Shown here piece by piece: positions 51,699 through 60,572 of a stretch of 64,000 nt of DNA. The notes below the pieces were generated by a model, which saw only the letters and a list, made by a program, of their open reading frames with translations, had not been told where the DNA came from and did not search any database. Position 1 is the stretch's first letter. Each line of letters starts with the position of its first letter. Source of the stretch: Pseudoprimorskyibacter insulae (GTDB lineage Bacteria > Pseudomonadota > Alphaproteobacteria > Rhodobacterales > Rhodobacteraceae); assembly GCF_900302505.1 (NCBI RefSeq), contig NZ_OMOJ01000001.1, forward strand, positions 310,001 through 374,000, written 5' to 3'. A program made the translations under genes and the position numbers.

Positions 51699-53234
51699 TT
51701 ATCCGACGTTTCGGCGCGGCCAGACGGGCCTGTCGATCTTTTGTTGGTGGTGACGAATCCAGTCGGGGATCTGATCGGGCGGCATCGGGCGGGCAATCCC
51801 GAAGCCTTGAACGTGGTGGCAGCCAAGCTGGGCCAGCAGGGTGTGTTCCCCAGCGCTTTCAACCCCTTCGGCCACGGTTTCCAGCCCCAGCCGTTCGGCC
51901 ATGCTCAGGATCGCGGCAACCAGACGGCGTTGATTTTCATCACGATCAAGATGGCAGACAAAGCTGCGGTCGATTTTCAAACAGGATATGTTCAAACGTT
52001 GCAGCGCTGCGATAGAGGCGCTGCCGGTGCCGAAATCGTCGAGGTCGATTCGACAACCCGCGTCGGACAGGGTGTTGATATTGCGGGCGCAGGCCGGGTT
52101 GGACCCGTCCGAAACCACGGTTTCCAGAACTTCGATGCGCAATCGGTTGGCCGAAATATTTTGGCGGTCCAATTCCCACAAGATGCGGCTGGCCAGTTTT
52201 GGGTTGCGCAATTCCGCGTCTGACATGTTCACCGACAGGCCAGGAATCAGCAGGCCCTGTTCAGACCATTGGTTCATCGCGGCAAGGCTGTGCGACAGGA
52301 TCACTTCGCCCAATCGTTCGGTCGCGCCGCCCATGTCAAGCAATGGCAGGAATTGCGACGGGGCGATTAGGCCGCGTTTGGGGTGGACCCAGCGGGCCAA
52401 TGCCTCAGCCCCGCTGACATCGCCGGTTTCAGTGCTGAGTTGAGGCTGAAACCACGGCACGATTTGCCCGTTTTCCAAGGCATCGGACGCTTCGGTGATG
52501 GAAATTTCTGTCGTTTCCGTGATTTGTACCGGGTGCGACGCAATGCCGATCCGAACCGAGGACCGGCCATTCCGACTCGCCTCTTTCTGGTTTCTAGTGG
52601 CCTGATGAAGCAGATCCACGCCCCCAGCGGTCAACGGCAATTCGGTGCTGAGCGCGATCCCGATGGCCCCGGAAAATGACCGGCTGAATTCATCCAGCAG
52701 CACCGGTTCTTCAATCGCGGCTTGAACCCGTCGTGACAGCGATAGTGCGGCGTCCGATGTCAACCGGGCCTGCGGGGATAGCAGAACGGTCAAGACATCC
52801 TGTCCCATCCAGAACACCATATCCGACTGGCGCACCACGGACCGAACGCGCAGGGCCAATCGTTCGCGCAGGTCGCGTTGCCGGGCCCGCAAATCTGCAC
52901 CATCCATACCGGTGATGTGGATCATCAGGCAGCCATTTATCAGGCCATCATCGCGGGCGCGCGACAGCAATCGCCCGGCCAATTCGTTGGCCTGAACCGG
53001 CGCGACAGGCAGATCCGCGGGCAAATTGGCAAGCCTGTTGCCGCGCGGAGCGTGGCCGTTCAGCGCAACAATCAAGGGCAGGCACAGGGCGGTTGCGATC
53101 AACCACCCTTCACCGCCAAGCCAATATGCTCCGAGCGATAAAGCGGGCAAAAATGCCAGTTTTTGCGGGCCGCTTATCGCCACACGTGCCCAAGCCTTTG
53201 GGCGCGAAAATAGTCTGGCCGGTGCCAAGTGCAT
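51699..53234 (-). CDS. EAL-domain c-di-GMP phosphodiesterase with degenerate GGDEF
   Basis: 511 residues from the ATG at 53234 (a TTG 15 nt further out is possible). Two hydrophobic stretches near 22-58 anchor it in the membrane. Residues about 80-235 look like a GGDEF domain with no GGDEF signature left (SRSFSGAIGIALSTELPLTA region). The EAL domain (about 240-495) keeps all catalytic elements: GAEALARW, NMSDAEL, RIEVLET, DLDDFGTGSAS, LKIDRSF, ETVAEGVES and QGFGIARPM. It is predicted to degrade c-di-GMP and influence motility or biofilm. It lies between ttcA and yidC on the same strand. Confidence 0.88.
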   Translation of the reverse strand: MHLAPARLFSRPKAWARVAISGPQKLAFLPALSLGAYWLGGEGWLIATALCLPLIVALNGHAPRGNRLANLPADLPVAPVQANELAGRLLSRARDDGLINGCLMIHITGMDGADLRARQRDLRERLALRVRSVVRQSDMVFWMGQDVLTVLLSPQARLTSDAALSLSRRVQAAIEEPVLLDEFSRSFSGAIGIALSTELPLTAGGVDLLHQATRNQKEASRNGRSSVRIGIASHPVQITETTEISITEASDALENGQIVPWFQPQLSTETGDVSGAEALARWVHPKRGLIAPSQFLPLLDMGGATERLGEVILSHSLAAMNQWSEQGLLIPGLSVNMSDAELRNPKLASRILWELDRQNISANRLRIEVLETVVSDGSNPACARNINTLSDAGCRIDLDDFGTGSASIAALQRLNISCLKIDRSFVCHLDRDENQRRLVAAILSMAERLGLETVAEGVESAGEHTLLAQLGCHHVQGFGIARPMPPDQIPDWIRHHQQKIDRPVWPRRNVG

Positions 53235-53299
53235 GGTGCCATTGTCCAATTCGCAAGATCAACTTGCGGCAAGGTGCACCCATGCAAGTGCAGATGCGG

Positions 53300-54166
53300 T
53301 TAACGCAGCTTTGGAATTTCGCTCAAATTGTCTTCAGCCGGAGTCGCGCGGGTCAGGCCCTGGAAGTCGAACAATCCGGTGTCCAGCAAATGACTGGGTC
53401 GCGTGTTCATCAGCGACCGGAACATCACGTTGCGGCGTCCGGGCGTATTGCGTTCCCACTGATCGAGGATCTGCTTGACCTGCTGGCGCTGCAATCCGTC
53501 TTGAGATCCGCAAAGGTCACAAGGGATGATCGGGTAATTCATTGATTTGGCGAACTTTTCGCAATCCACTTCGGCCACGAAAGCCAAGGGGCGATAGACG
53601 AACAAATCGCCCTCTTCATTCACCAGTTTCGGTGGCATGGTCGCAAGGCGTCCGCCGTGGAACAGGTTCATAAAGAAGGTTTCCAAGATGTCATCGCGGT
53701 GATGGCCCAGCACCACGGCCGAGCATCCCTCTTCGCGGGCGATGCGATACAGATTGCCGCGGCGCAGGCGCGAACACAGCGCGCAATAGGTCCGGCCAGC
53801 GGGCACTTTTTCCTTAACGATGGAATAGGTGTCTTCGTATTCGACACGGTGCGGCACCTGCATCCGCTCCAGAAACTCGGGCAGAACGGTCGCCGGAAAC
53901 CCCGGCTGGCCTTGATCGAGGTTACACGCCAGCAACTCAACCGGCAGCAGGCCGCGCCATTTCAGCTCATGCAGGATGGCCAGCATCGTGTAGCTGTCCT
54001 TGCCGCCCGACAGGCAGACAAGCCATTTCGCGCCGCGTTCAATCATGCCGTACTGCTCAATCGCATCGCGCACATTGGCCACGATCCGCTTGCGCAGTTT
54101 CTTGAACTCGGTCGTTTTGGGGGCGCCGTAAAACAGCGGGTGAATGTCGTCCTGGTCGTCAAGCAT
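53300..54166 (-). CDS. ttcA: tRNA 2-thiocytidine(32) synthetase TtcA
   Basis: 288 residues from the ATG at 54166. PP-loop SGGKDS at residues 53-58, and two CxxC pairs, Cys128/Cys131 ([12 protein letters not shown]) and Cys216/Cys219 ([11 protein letters not shown]), that hold the Fe-S cluster; [19 protein letters not shown] is diagnostic. It thiolates C32 of certain tRNAs. Divergent from the pentapeptide gene across 126 nt. Confidence 0.93.
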   Translation of the reverse strand: MLDDQDDIHPLFYGAPKTTEFKKLRKRIVANVRDAIEQYGMIERGAKWLVCLSGGKDSYTMLAILHELKWRGLLPVELLACNLDQGQPGFPATVLPEFLERMQVPHRVEYEDTYSIVKEKVPAGRTYCALCSRLRRGNLYRIAREEGCSAVVLGHHRDDILETFFMNLFHGGRLATMPPKLVNEEGDLFVYRPLAFVAEVDCEKFAKSMNYPIIPCDLCGSQDGLQRQQVKQILDQWERNTPGRRNVMFRSLMNTRPSHLLDTGLFDFQGLTRATPAEDNLSEIPKLR

Positions 54167-54292
54167 GAGCGTCCGCCTTGTTTGAGCCTGCGGGTGATAG
54201 CGCAGGACCACGGCGAAATCCAGAGCCGCAGACGCTTTGCGCGCGGGTGGTTCTGTGGCACGGTTCACCCATTGTTAATGGGCGGGGGCGCC

Positions 54293-55945
54293 ATGTTGGA
54301 AGACAGCGATTTGCCAGAAGGGCCGGGGCCTGCGCAGCGCATGCCCTTGTTCATGGGTCTGATTGTTTTTGGCTTTGGCACCGCCGCCGGGTTTCTGCTG
54401 GCCTTTTCGGGCTACGGCCTAGAGGAAAGCGCAGGCCTGATCATCGCTGTGTTTTTGGTGCTGATCTTCTGTGTTCTGGTGCTGGGCCTGATCTTGATCG
54501 CCTTCCGTAAACCACTGATGACCCGCGCCTTTGGCGTTGCTGGTGCCCGGCTTGAGGAACTGTCTGGCCCACTGGCCGATGTCGCGCGAAGTGCCGCCGA
54601 ACGGGATGCGTTGGGGGCGACGGATGCCGCGCGGATGTTGCTGCGGATGTCAATGGCGCGATACGCTTGGATGTCCACGCGCCGATGGCTGATCGCCTCG
54701 CTGACAGGGCTGATTGCGGCGATGGCGGCCTTGACGGGCACGGCGCTGCTGTTCCGGCAAAACCAGTTGATTGAGGCCGAATACACCCTGCTGACCGAAC
54801 AAACCGGCCTGCTGCGCGAACAGAACGCGCGGGTGAGCGAACAGACGGATCTGCTGCGCCAACAGGTCGAACTGGCCGAGGCCGCGCGGAACGCTGAATT
54901 GGCGGTTGAGATCACCAACATCGCCGCACTGCTGGGCGAGGCGCTTGAGGCGACAGGGGATACTGGCCTGATCCCGGTGCTGGATGCCCAGACCGATATC
55001 GGCCATGCCCTGCGGCTGCGGATCATCGCCGCATCGCGCGGGGCCAAGCCCTATCGCTATCTGGCCCAGACCCTGTTTTCTGAAGACAACACTGGCAAAT
55101 TGCGCGAAGCCGCCGCGCGTCGCCGTGCCGATCTGCCCGGTTTTTATGACGGGGCGCAGGCCGCATTCCGTTGGGTAGAACCCTCTGGCCTGCCGGACCT
55201 GATCGACCGGCCCGCCAGCCCGGAGCGCGGACAATTGCTTGAGGTCATGATCCAATCTGGGCTGCGCGAATTGGAAAGCCTGACGTACTACGGGCTGGAT
55301 CTGTCCTTTGCGGTACTGCCCGATGCGCGCCTGTTTGCCATGTCGCTGCAAGGCGGGCGGCTGGCCTATTCGGTCATGCCGCGCGCGCAGGTGATAGAGA
55401 CGGATTTTCGCGGCGCAGCCATGGAAAACAGCGACTTTTCCGCCAGTTACATTCGGGGCGCAGATTTCGGGCCTTTGACGCCCGAGGTGGGCAAAGGCCC
55501 CTATGCGCAGATTGGACTGACCGCAGCCACTCAGATCGCAGGGGCGTCGTTTGCCGATGGTTTCTTGCAGGACGTGCGATTTGCACAGGTGCAGGCGCTG
55601 GCGGCGAATTTCGACCGCGCGACCTTGCAGGGCGTATCATTCGCCGGGGCGATTCTGGGCGGGGCGACCTTCCGCGATGCGGTGCTGATGAATGTCGATT
55701 TCAACGATGCCGCCGTGCATTCCGTGGATTTTGACGGAGCGTTCGTTTTCGCTGCGGATACGCTTGCACAATGGTCAGATGTCACGGCCAAGGGCAGTTT
55801 TCGCGCCGACCGCTACGTGTTGGAGCCGGCAACGGCACAAGACGTGATGCAGATCGATTCGGCGTACCAGCAAATTGCGCCCGAAGATTTGGGGCCGGTC
55901 TGGCGCATTCGCCGAGTGAAACCCTTTGAGGATCAGGCCGAATAG
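54293..55945 (+). CDS. Membrane protein with coiled coil and pentapeptide repeats
   Basis: 550 residues from ATG 54293; an ATG at 54278 would add five residues. Two hydrophobic segments near the N-terminus (LFMGLIVFGFGTAAGFLLAF and LIIAVFLVLIFCVLVLGLIL), a third near residues 130-150, then a heptad-like stretch (LLTEQTGLLREQNARVSEQT followed by DLLRQQVELAE). The C-terminal part has degenerate A(D/N)FxxA-type pentapeptide repeats (VIETDFRGAAMENSDFSASY, AANFDRATLQGVSFAGAI, GGATFRDAVLMNVDFNDAAV). Such repeats form a right-handed beta-helix; the role is unknown. It is the only + strand gene between sixA and rpmH. Confidence 0.75.
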   Translation: MLEDSDLPEGPGPAQRMPLFMGLIVFGFGTAAGFLLAFSGYGLEESAGLIIAVFLVLIFCVLVLGLILIAFRKPLMTRAFGVAGARLEELSGPLADVARSAAERDALGATDAARMLLRMSMARYAWMSTRRWLIASLTGLIAAMAALTGTALLFRQNQLIEAEYTLLTEQTGLLREQNARVSEQTDLLRQQVELAEAARNAELAVEITNIAALLGEALEATGDTGLIPVLDAQTDIGHALRLRIIAASRGAKPYRYLAQTLFSEDNTGKLREAAARRRADLPGFYDGAQAAFRWVEPSGLPDLIDRPASPERGQLLEVMIQSGLRELESLTYYGLDLSFAVLPDARLFAMSLQGGRLAYSVMPRAQVIETDFRGAAMENSDFSASYIRGADFGPLTPEVGKGPYAQIGLTAATQIAGASFADGFLQDVRFAQVQALAANFDRATLQGVSFAGAILGGATFRDAVLMNVDFNDAAVHSVDFDGAFVFAADTLAQWSDVTAKGSFRADRYVLEPATAQDVMQIDSAYQQIAPEDLGPVWRIRRVKPFEDQAE

Positions 55946-55948
55946 CGC

Positions 55949-56173
55949 CTACTTCGGCGGCACATTGTCCACGCCCGACCCGCCCCAAGGATGGCAGCGC
56001 AGAATGCGCCGGGCGGCCAGATATCCGCCCTTGATCGCGCCGTGTTTCTCCAATGCTTCCATGGCGTAGGCCGAACAGGTGGGATGAAACCGGCAGCCAT
56101 TGCCGACCCATGGCGACAAAAGCAGCCGATAGGCGCGCACCGGCAAAGACAGGATATAGGCGGCGGGGGTCAT
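55949..56173 (-). CDS. yidD: Membrane protein insertion efficiency factor YidD
   Basis: 74 residues. [40 protein letters not shown] and [16 protein letters not shown] are the complete YidD signature with its conserved cysteines. It is an amphipathic inner-membrane-associated protein that helps YidC-dependent insertion. ATGA overlap with rnpA; converges with the pentapeptide gene (3 nt apart). Confidence 0.94.
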   Translation of the reverse strand: MTPAAYILSLPVRAYRLLLSPWVGNGCRFHPTCSAYAMEALEKHGAIKGGYLAARRILRCHPWGGSGVDNVPPK

Positions 56174-56583
56174 GCCGGGCTGTGCAGTTTTCGCAGGGCG
56201 TAGCGCAGATCGCCTTGCAGATCGAGGAAGGGCCGCGCGGAGGTTTCCTCGGCCCGGCCAATCAGCACGTAGTCATACCCCGGCTTGCCAAGCGATGGCA
56301 GAACCAAACGCGCCGTTTCGCGCAACCGGCGCTTGGCGCGATTGCGGGCGACGGCATTGCCGACTTTCTTGGAACAGGTGAACCCGACGCGAATCGCCTC
56401 ATCGCCATCATCGCGGAACCGGGCCTGCACCATCATGCTTTTGGTGCCTTGCCGACGCGCCCGCGCAGCGGCCAGAAAATCCGACCGATTGCGCAAAATG
56501 GCCAGCCCACCGGACGGCGAACATGAAGAAACCGCCGGGGGCGCGTTCCCCGATTGCGGTACGGGGGCCTCCGGCGGTGTCAT
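56170..56583 (-). CDS. rnpA: Ribonuclease P protein component
   Basis: 137 residues with an N-terminal extension of about 25 residues before [40 protein letters not shown] is the RNR motif that binds the RNase P RNA. It assists 5' maturation of tRNAs. In the conserved rpmH-rnpA-yidD order, 25 nt after rpmH and overlapping yidD by 4 nt. Confidence 0.94.
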   Translation of the reverse strand: MTPPEAPVPQSGNAPPAVSSCSPSGGLAILRNRSDFLAAARARRQGTKSMMVQARFRDDGDEAIRVGFTCSKKVGNAVARNRAKRRLRETARLVLPSLGKPGYDYVLIGRAEETSARPFLDLQGDLRYALRKLHSPA

Positions 56584-56608
56584 CTTGATGCGAACCTAAG
56601 GCTAAGGC

Positions 56609-56743
56609 TTACGCGCTCAGCGACTTGCGGCCACGGGCGCGGCGCGCGTTCAGGATCTTGCGGCCAGCTTTGGTTGCCATACGCGCACGGAAGCCGTGGC
56701 GGCGCTTGCGAACCAGGTTCGAAGGTTGGTACGTGCGTTTCAT
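56609..56743 (-). CDS. rpmH: 50S ribosomal protein L34 (bL34)
   Basis: 44 residues. [20 protein letters not shown] then [20 protein letters not shown], the invariant L34 sequence. GGAG lies 8 nt before the ATG on this strand. A strong candidate promoter lies upstream (56810-56838). Confidence 0.98.
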
Positions 56744-56809
56744 CGCGTATTCTCCGTCAGTCGGGCCCGACGACGCGGATTCGCGAGGTCGGATGCGTTC
56801 GAAGCCCGT

Positions 56810-56838
56810 GCTATAGGAGCGTTTGCCAAATAAGTCAA
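56810..56838 (-). promoter_or_regulatory. Candidate promoter of rpmH-rnpA-yidD
   Basis: On the - strand TTGACT (56838-56833), exactly 17 nt, TATAGC (56815-56810). The predicted start near 56803 gives a leader of about 60 nt before rpmH. The form is the same as that of the r-protein promoters on the + strand. Confidence 0.75.
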
Positions 56839-57031
56839 ACGCTGGGGGGCATAGAATGCAACATTTCCTTGGCTTCACCGTAGTAAGACCGGTTTTCTTG
56901 ACACAAACGCCGTAAAATCATGGGTTTGCTGTCACCAAAAATCACTGCCGCGTGAGCCTGGGATGTCCAATCTGGTCCCTGCGCCCAAGTATGGTAGCAA
57001 GTCTTTGATGCCTGACGAAAGGAAATTGCGC

Positions 57032-57754
57032 ATGTCCGTACCCCAGCCGCGCCGCATTCTGCGCCTGCTGCCCATGTTCGCCATTGGCGCCGCGGCGGTC
57101 CTTGGCGGTGTTCTGTTGCGCGATCAGTTGGGCTTTGAGGCGCTGCGCCAACACCGCGAGGTGCTGCTGGCCTTTCGCGATGCCCATTATTGGCCGTCGG
57201 TTGGCCTGTTCATGCTGGCCTATATCGCAATCGTGGCGTTTTCCTTGCCCGGCGCAACCGTAGCCACCCTAACAGGCGGGTTTCTTTTTGCGACCTTTCC
57301 GGGCGCGCTGTTCAATGTGGTGGCCGCCACGATTGGCGCGACGGGGATCTTTATGGCCGCCAAATGGGGCCTTGGTCAGCGGTTGGCCGCGCGGATGGAG
57401 GCTTCGGACGGGGCCATTCACCGGATCAAGCAGGGGATCGACGCGAATCAGTGGTCGATGCTTTTTCTGATACGTTTGATGCCAGCGGTGCCGTTTTTCG
57501 TGGCAAATATTGTTCCGGCCCTGGTTGGGGTGCCGCTTTATCGGTTTGTGGTCACAACCTTCCTTGGAATTATCCCCGGCGGTATCATCTATACCTCAGT
57601 CGGCGCGGGGTTGGGTCAGGTGTTTGAACAGGGTGGAACCCCTGATCTTGGACTGATTTTCGAGCCGCAGATTTTTTGGCCATTGCTTGGGCTGTGCGCA
57701 TTTGCGGCGCTGCCTATGGTGCTTAAGGCCATCCGAGGAGGCAAAGGGGAATGA
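57032..57754 (+). CDS. TVP38/TMEM64 (VTT-domain) membrane protein
   Basis: 240 residues from ATG 57032, with AAAGGAAA at 57018-57025; ATGs at 57008 and 56963 lack ribosome binding sites. Hydrophobic segments cover most of the chain. FSLPGATVATLTGGFLFATF, the reentrant-like GALFNVVAATIGATGIFMAA and FLIRLMPAVPFFVANIVPAL with FLGIIPGGIIYTSVGAGLG are VTT/SNARE-associated-type motifs, related to DedA. Substrate unknown. It overlaps the next flavoprotein gene by 4 nt, a partnership often seen for this family. Confidence 0.85.
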   Translation: MSVPQPRRILRLLPMFAIGAAAVLGGVLLRDQLGFEALRQHREVLLAFRDAHYWPSVGLFMLAYIAIVAFSLPGATVATLTGGFLFATFPGALFNVVAATIGATGIFMAAKWGLGQRLAARMEASDGAIHRIKQGIDANQWSMLFLIRLMPAVPFFVANIVPALVGVPLYRFVVTTFLGIIPGGIIYTSVGAGLGQVFEQGGTPDLGLIFEPQIFWPLLGLCAFAALPMVLKAIRGGKGE

Positions 57755-59172
57755 GCATGGAGAGGCTCAAGACCGATCTGTTGGTGATTGGTGCCGGGTC
57801 GGGCGGTCTGTCTGTTGCCGCCGGAGCGGTGCAGATGGGGGCCAAGGTCATTCTGCTGGAAGGCGGGAAGATGGGCGGCGATTGCCTGAACTATGGCTGC
57901 GTTCCGTCAAAGGCGCTTCTGGCAAGCGGCAAGATTGCCCATACCGCAACTGTCGGAGACAAATTCGGAATTCAGTGCGACCGGCCCGAGATCGACTATG
58001 GCGCGGCTATGGATCACGTTGCCGATGTCATTGCGCAGATTGCGCCGGTCGATAGCCAGGACCGGTTTGAAGGGCTTGGCGTGCGGGTCATCCGTGAATA
58101 TGGCCGGTTCGTTGGCCCGCGCGACGTGGTGGCCGGTCGGTATCGTATCCGGGCGCGGCGCATCGTGATCGCCACCGGGTCATCGCCGGTTGTTCCGCCC
58201 ATTCCGGGGCTGGAGACAGTGCCCTATGTGACCAATGAGACGGTTTGGGCTCAGCGGACACCGCCGCGGCATCTGTTGATTGTCGGAGGCGGGCCGATCG
58301 GTCTGGAAATGGCGCAGGCGCACCGGCGGCTTGGCTCTGCCGTCACGGTGATTGAGGCGGGCCGCGCCTTGCCTCAGGATGACCCCGATCTGACTCGTGT
58401 GGTGGTCGACGCGCTGCGCAACGAAGGGATCACCATCGCCGAAGGCGCGACGGCCGAAGAGGTGCGCAAAGATGGCGACCTGATTGAGGTGCGCGCCAAG
58501 GATGGCCGTTTGTTCCGGGGCAGTCATCTGATGCTGGCGGTCGGGCGCAAGGCCAATCTGGCCCGGCTTGATCTGGATAAGGCCGGGATCAAGGCCAGCG
58601 CGACAAATATCAAAGTGGATGCCGCGCTCAAGACCTCCAACCGCAGGGTCTATGCCATCGGTGATGTGACCGGCGGTATGCAGTTTACCCATGTGGCCGG
58701 GTATCAGGCAGGGGTGGTTGTGCGCTCGGCTTTGTTTGGGCTGCCAGCCAAGGCCAAGACGGACCACATCCCCTATTGTACCTACACCGAACCCGAATTG
58801 GCGCAGGTCGGCCTGACCGAAGCGCAGGCGAAGGAAAAATACGAGACCGTCGAAGTCATCAAATCGGCCCTATTGCACAATGATCGGGCGATAACCGAAC
58901 GCCGCACCGACGGGTTTATCAAGCTGATGGTGGTTAAGGGGCGGCCCGTGGGCGTATCCATCGTCGGCCATCAGGCGGGCGAGCTGATCGCGCTATGGTC
59001 GATGGTCATCGCCAACAACATGAAACTGTCGCAAGTGGCCAGCATGGTCGCGCCGTACCCCACCATAGCCGAGCTGAACAAACGCGCGGCGGGCACTTAT
59101 TTTTCACCGCGACTGTTTGAGTCTGACCTCGTCAAGGCTATCGTGCGATTCGTGCAGCGCTGGCTGCCGTAA
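57751..59172 (+). CDS. Mercuric-reductase-like FAD/NAD(P)-disulfide oxidoreductase
   Basis: 473 residues. N-terminal FAD motif LLVIGAGSGGLSVAAGAVQM, redox pair Cys45/Cys50 (GGDCLNYGCVPSK), NAD(P) motif LLIVGGGPIGLEMAQAHRRL, second FAD motif NRRVYAIGDVTGG and a C-terminal dimer domain. Where lipoamide dehydrogenase and glutathione reductase have a His-Pro pair, this protein has VAPYPTIAELNKRA, so the catalytic His is Tyr. The C-terminus ends VRFVQRWLP without the paired cysteines of true mercuric reductase, and there is no metal-binding N-terminal domain. Mercury reduction is therefore unlikely; an electron transfer role with the VTT protein is an inference. Confidence 0.85.
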   Translation: MSMERLKTDLLVIGAGSGGLSVAAGAVQMGAKVILLEGGKMGGDCLNYGCVPSKALLASGKIAHTATVGDKFGIQCDRPEIDYGAAMDHVADVIAQIAPVDSQDRFEGLGVRVIREYGRFVGPRDVVAGRYRIRARRIVIATGSSPVVPPIPGLETVPYVTNETVWAQRTPPRHLLIVGGGPIGLEMAQAHRRLGSAVTVIEAGRALPQDDPDLTRVVVDALRNEGITIAEGATAEEVRKDGDLIEVRAKDGRLFRGSHLMLAVGRKANLARLDLDKAGIKASATNIKVDAALKTSNRRVYAIGDVTGGMQFTHVAGYQAGVVVRSALFGLPAKAKTDHIPYCTYTEPELAQVGLTEAQAKEKYETVEVIKSALLHNDRAITERRTDGFIKLMVVKGRPVGVSIVGHQAGELIALWSMVIANNMKLSQVASMVAPYPTIAELNKRAAGTYFSPRLFESDLVKAIVRFVQRWLP

Positions 59173-59189
59173 GGACTGTACGACTGCTT

Positions 59190-60572
59190 ATGTTGACCTC
59201 GCTCTCTGGCCGATTTCTGATCCTCACGACGGTGTTCGTGATGCTGGCCGAGGTGTTGATCTTTGTCCCGTCGGTCGCGCGGTTCCGCGAGGATTACCTG
59301 CTCGCCCGTCTGGAACGGGCGCAGATTGCATCGCTGGCCTTGCTGGCCGATGACATGATCAGCCCCGACCTTGAGGAAGAGCTGCTGCAAAACGCGGGCG
59401 TGTTTAACGTGGTGCTGCGCCGGGACGAGGCCCGGCAACTGGTGCTATCGGCCCCGATGCCAACGCCGGTCTATACGTCCTTCGATCTGCGTGACGCGAC
59501 CGCGATTGGCCTGATGCGCGATGCCTTGGCCTGCTTGGTCGACCCGACGCCGCGGGTGATCCGGGTGATCGGCTATCCTTTCCGGCAGGCCGGGTCGCTG
59601 ATCGAAGTCACCATGGAAACCGAACCGCTGCGCATGGCGATGATCGACTACGGCGTGCGGATTTTGCTGTTGTCGGCGGTGATCTCGATCATCACGGCGG
59701 GGCTGCTGTTCTTTGCGGTGCAGCGGTTGCTGGTCAAACCGATCAAGGGCGTTGTCGCGCATATGCAGAACTATGCCGCCGCCCCGGAAGATGCCCGCCG
59801 GATCATCACCCCGCAGGCCAGCATTTCCGAACTGCGAGAGGCCGAGGACGCGCTGCAATCCATGCAGACCCAGCTGACGCAGGCACTCAAGCAAAAGGAA
59901 CGGCTGGCCCAGCTTGGCGGGGCGGTGGCCAAGGTCAGCCATGATTTGCGGAACATCCTGACCAGTGCGCAACTGTTCACCGACCGGATCGAAATGTCCG
60001 AAGACCCTGCCGTCCGTCGGCTTGCGCCAAAACTGGTGAACTCGATCTCTCGGGCGGTGTCGCTTTGTGAAAACACGCTGGCTTTTGGCCGGGCCGAAGA
60101 ACCCGCGCCGAAACTGACCTTGTTCAATCTGGCGGGGTTGGTGTCAGACGTGCTTGACGGCGAGCGGTTGGCCGTTGGTGACGATGACATCAGCCTGTCC
60201 GAAGATATCCCCGCGACAATGATGATCCGGGGCGATCCTGAGCAGCTATACCGCGCGGTCAGCAATCTGGTGCGGAATGCGCGGCAGGCCATCGCGGGCA
60301 CCGGCCAACCCGGTGAGATCAGCGTTCAGGGCGTAACAACCGATGATGCTTGGGTGATCCGAGTGCACGATACAGGGCCGGGCCTGCCCGCCAAAGCACG
60401 CGAACATCTGTTCCAAGCCTTCCAAGGCGGGGTGCGCAAAGGCGGCACGGGGCTTGGTCTGGCCATCGTTGCCGAACTGGTGCGCGGCCATGGTGGTACG
60501 CTTAAGCTGATCCGATCGGACGAGGGCGGAACCGAGTTTGAAATGCGCCTGCCCATGAGTGCGCTACGCTAG
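59190..60572 (+). CDS. Sensor histidine kinase (orphan)
   Basis: 460 residues. Membrane segment about 8-28, a periplasmic sensor region to about 155, a second membrane segment (VRILLLSAVISIITAGLLFF, 156-175), a HAMP-like linker and coiled coil (QRLLVKPIKGVVAHMQNYAA), phosphoacceptor His251 in AKVSHDLRNILTSAQLF, and an ATPase domain with N-box NLVRNARQAI, G1 VHDTGPGLP and G2 GGTGLGLAIV. No response regulator is next to it. It follows the flavoprotein by 17 nt and may be co-transcribed. Converges with the zinc-ribbon gene (stops overlap by 4 nt). Confidence 0.88.
   Translation: MLTSLSGRFLILTTVFVMLAEVLIFVPSVARFREDYLLARLERAQIASLALLADDMISPDLEEELLQNAGVFNVVLRRDEARQLVLSAPMPTPVYTSFDLRDATAIGLMRDALACLVDPTPRVIRVIGYPFRQAGSLIEVTMETEPLRMAMIDYGVRILLLSAVISIITAGLLFFAVQRLLVKPIKGVVAHMQNYAAAPEDARRIITPQASISELREAEDALQSMQTQLTQALKQKERLAQLGGAVAKVSHDLRNILTSAQLFTDRIEMSEDPAVRRLAPKLVNSISRAVSLCENTLAFGRAEEPAPKLTLFNLAGLVSDVLDGERLAVGDDDISLSEDIPATMMIRGDPEQLYRAVSNLVRNARQAIAGTGQPGEISVQGVTTDDAWVIRVHDTGPGLPAKAREHLFQAFQGGVRKGGTGLGLAIVAELVRGHGGTLKLIRSDEGGTEFEMRLPMSALR

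Noticed and set aside
57751-59172. Annotation as lipoamide dehydrogenase or mercuric reductase
   Set aside because: The His-Pro catalytic pair is replaced by Tyr-Pro, the C-terminal Cys pair and metal-binding N-terminus are absent, and no mer or dehydrogenase-complex genes are near.
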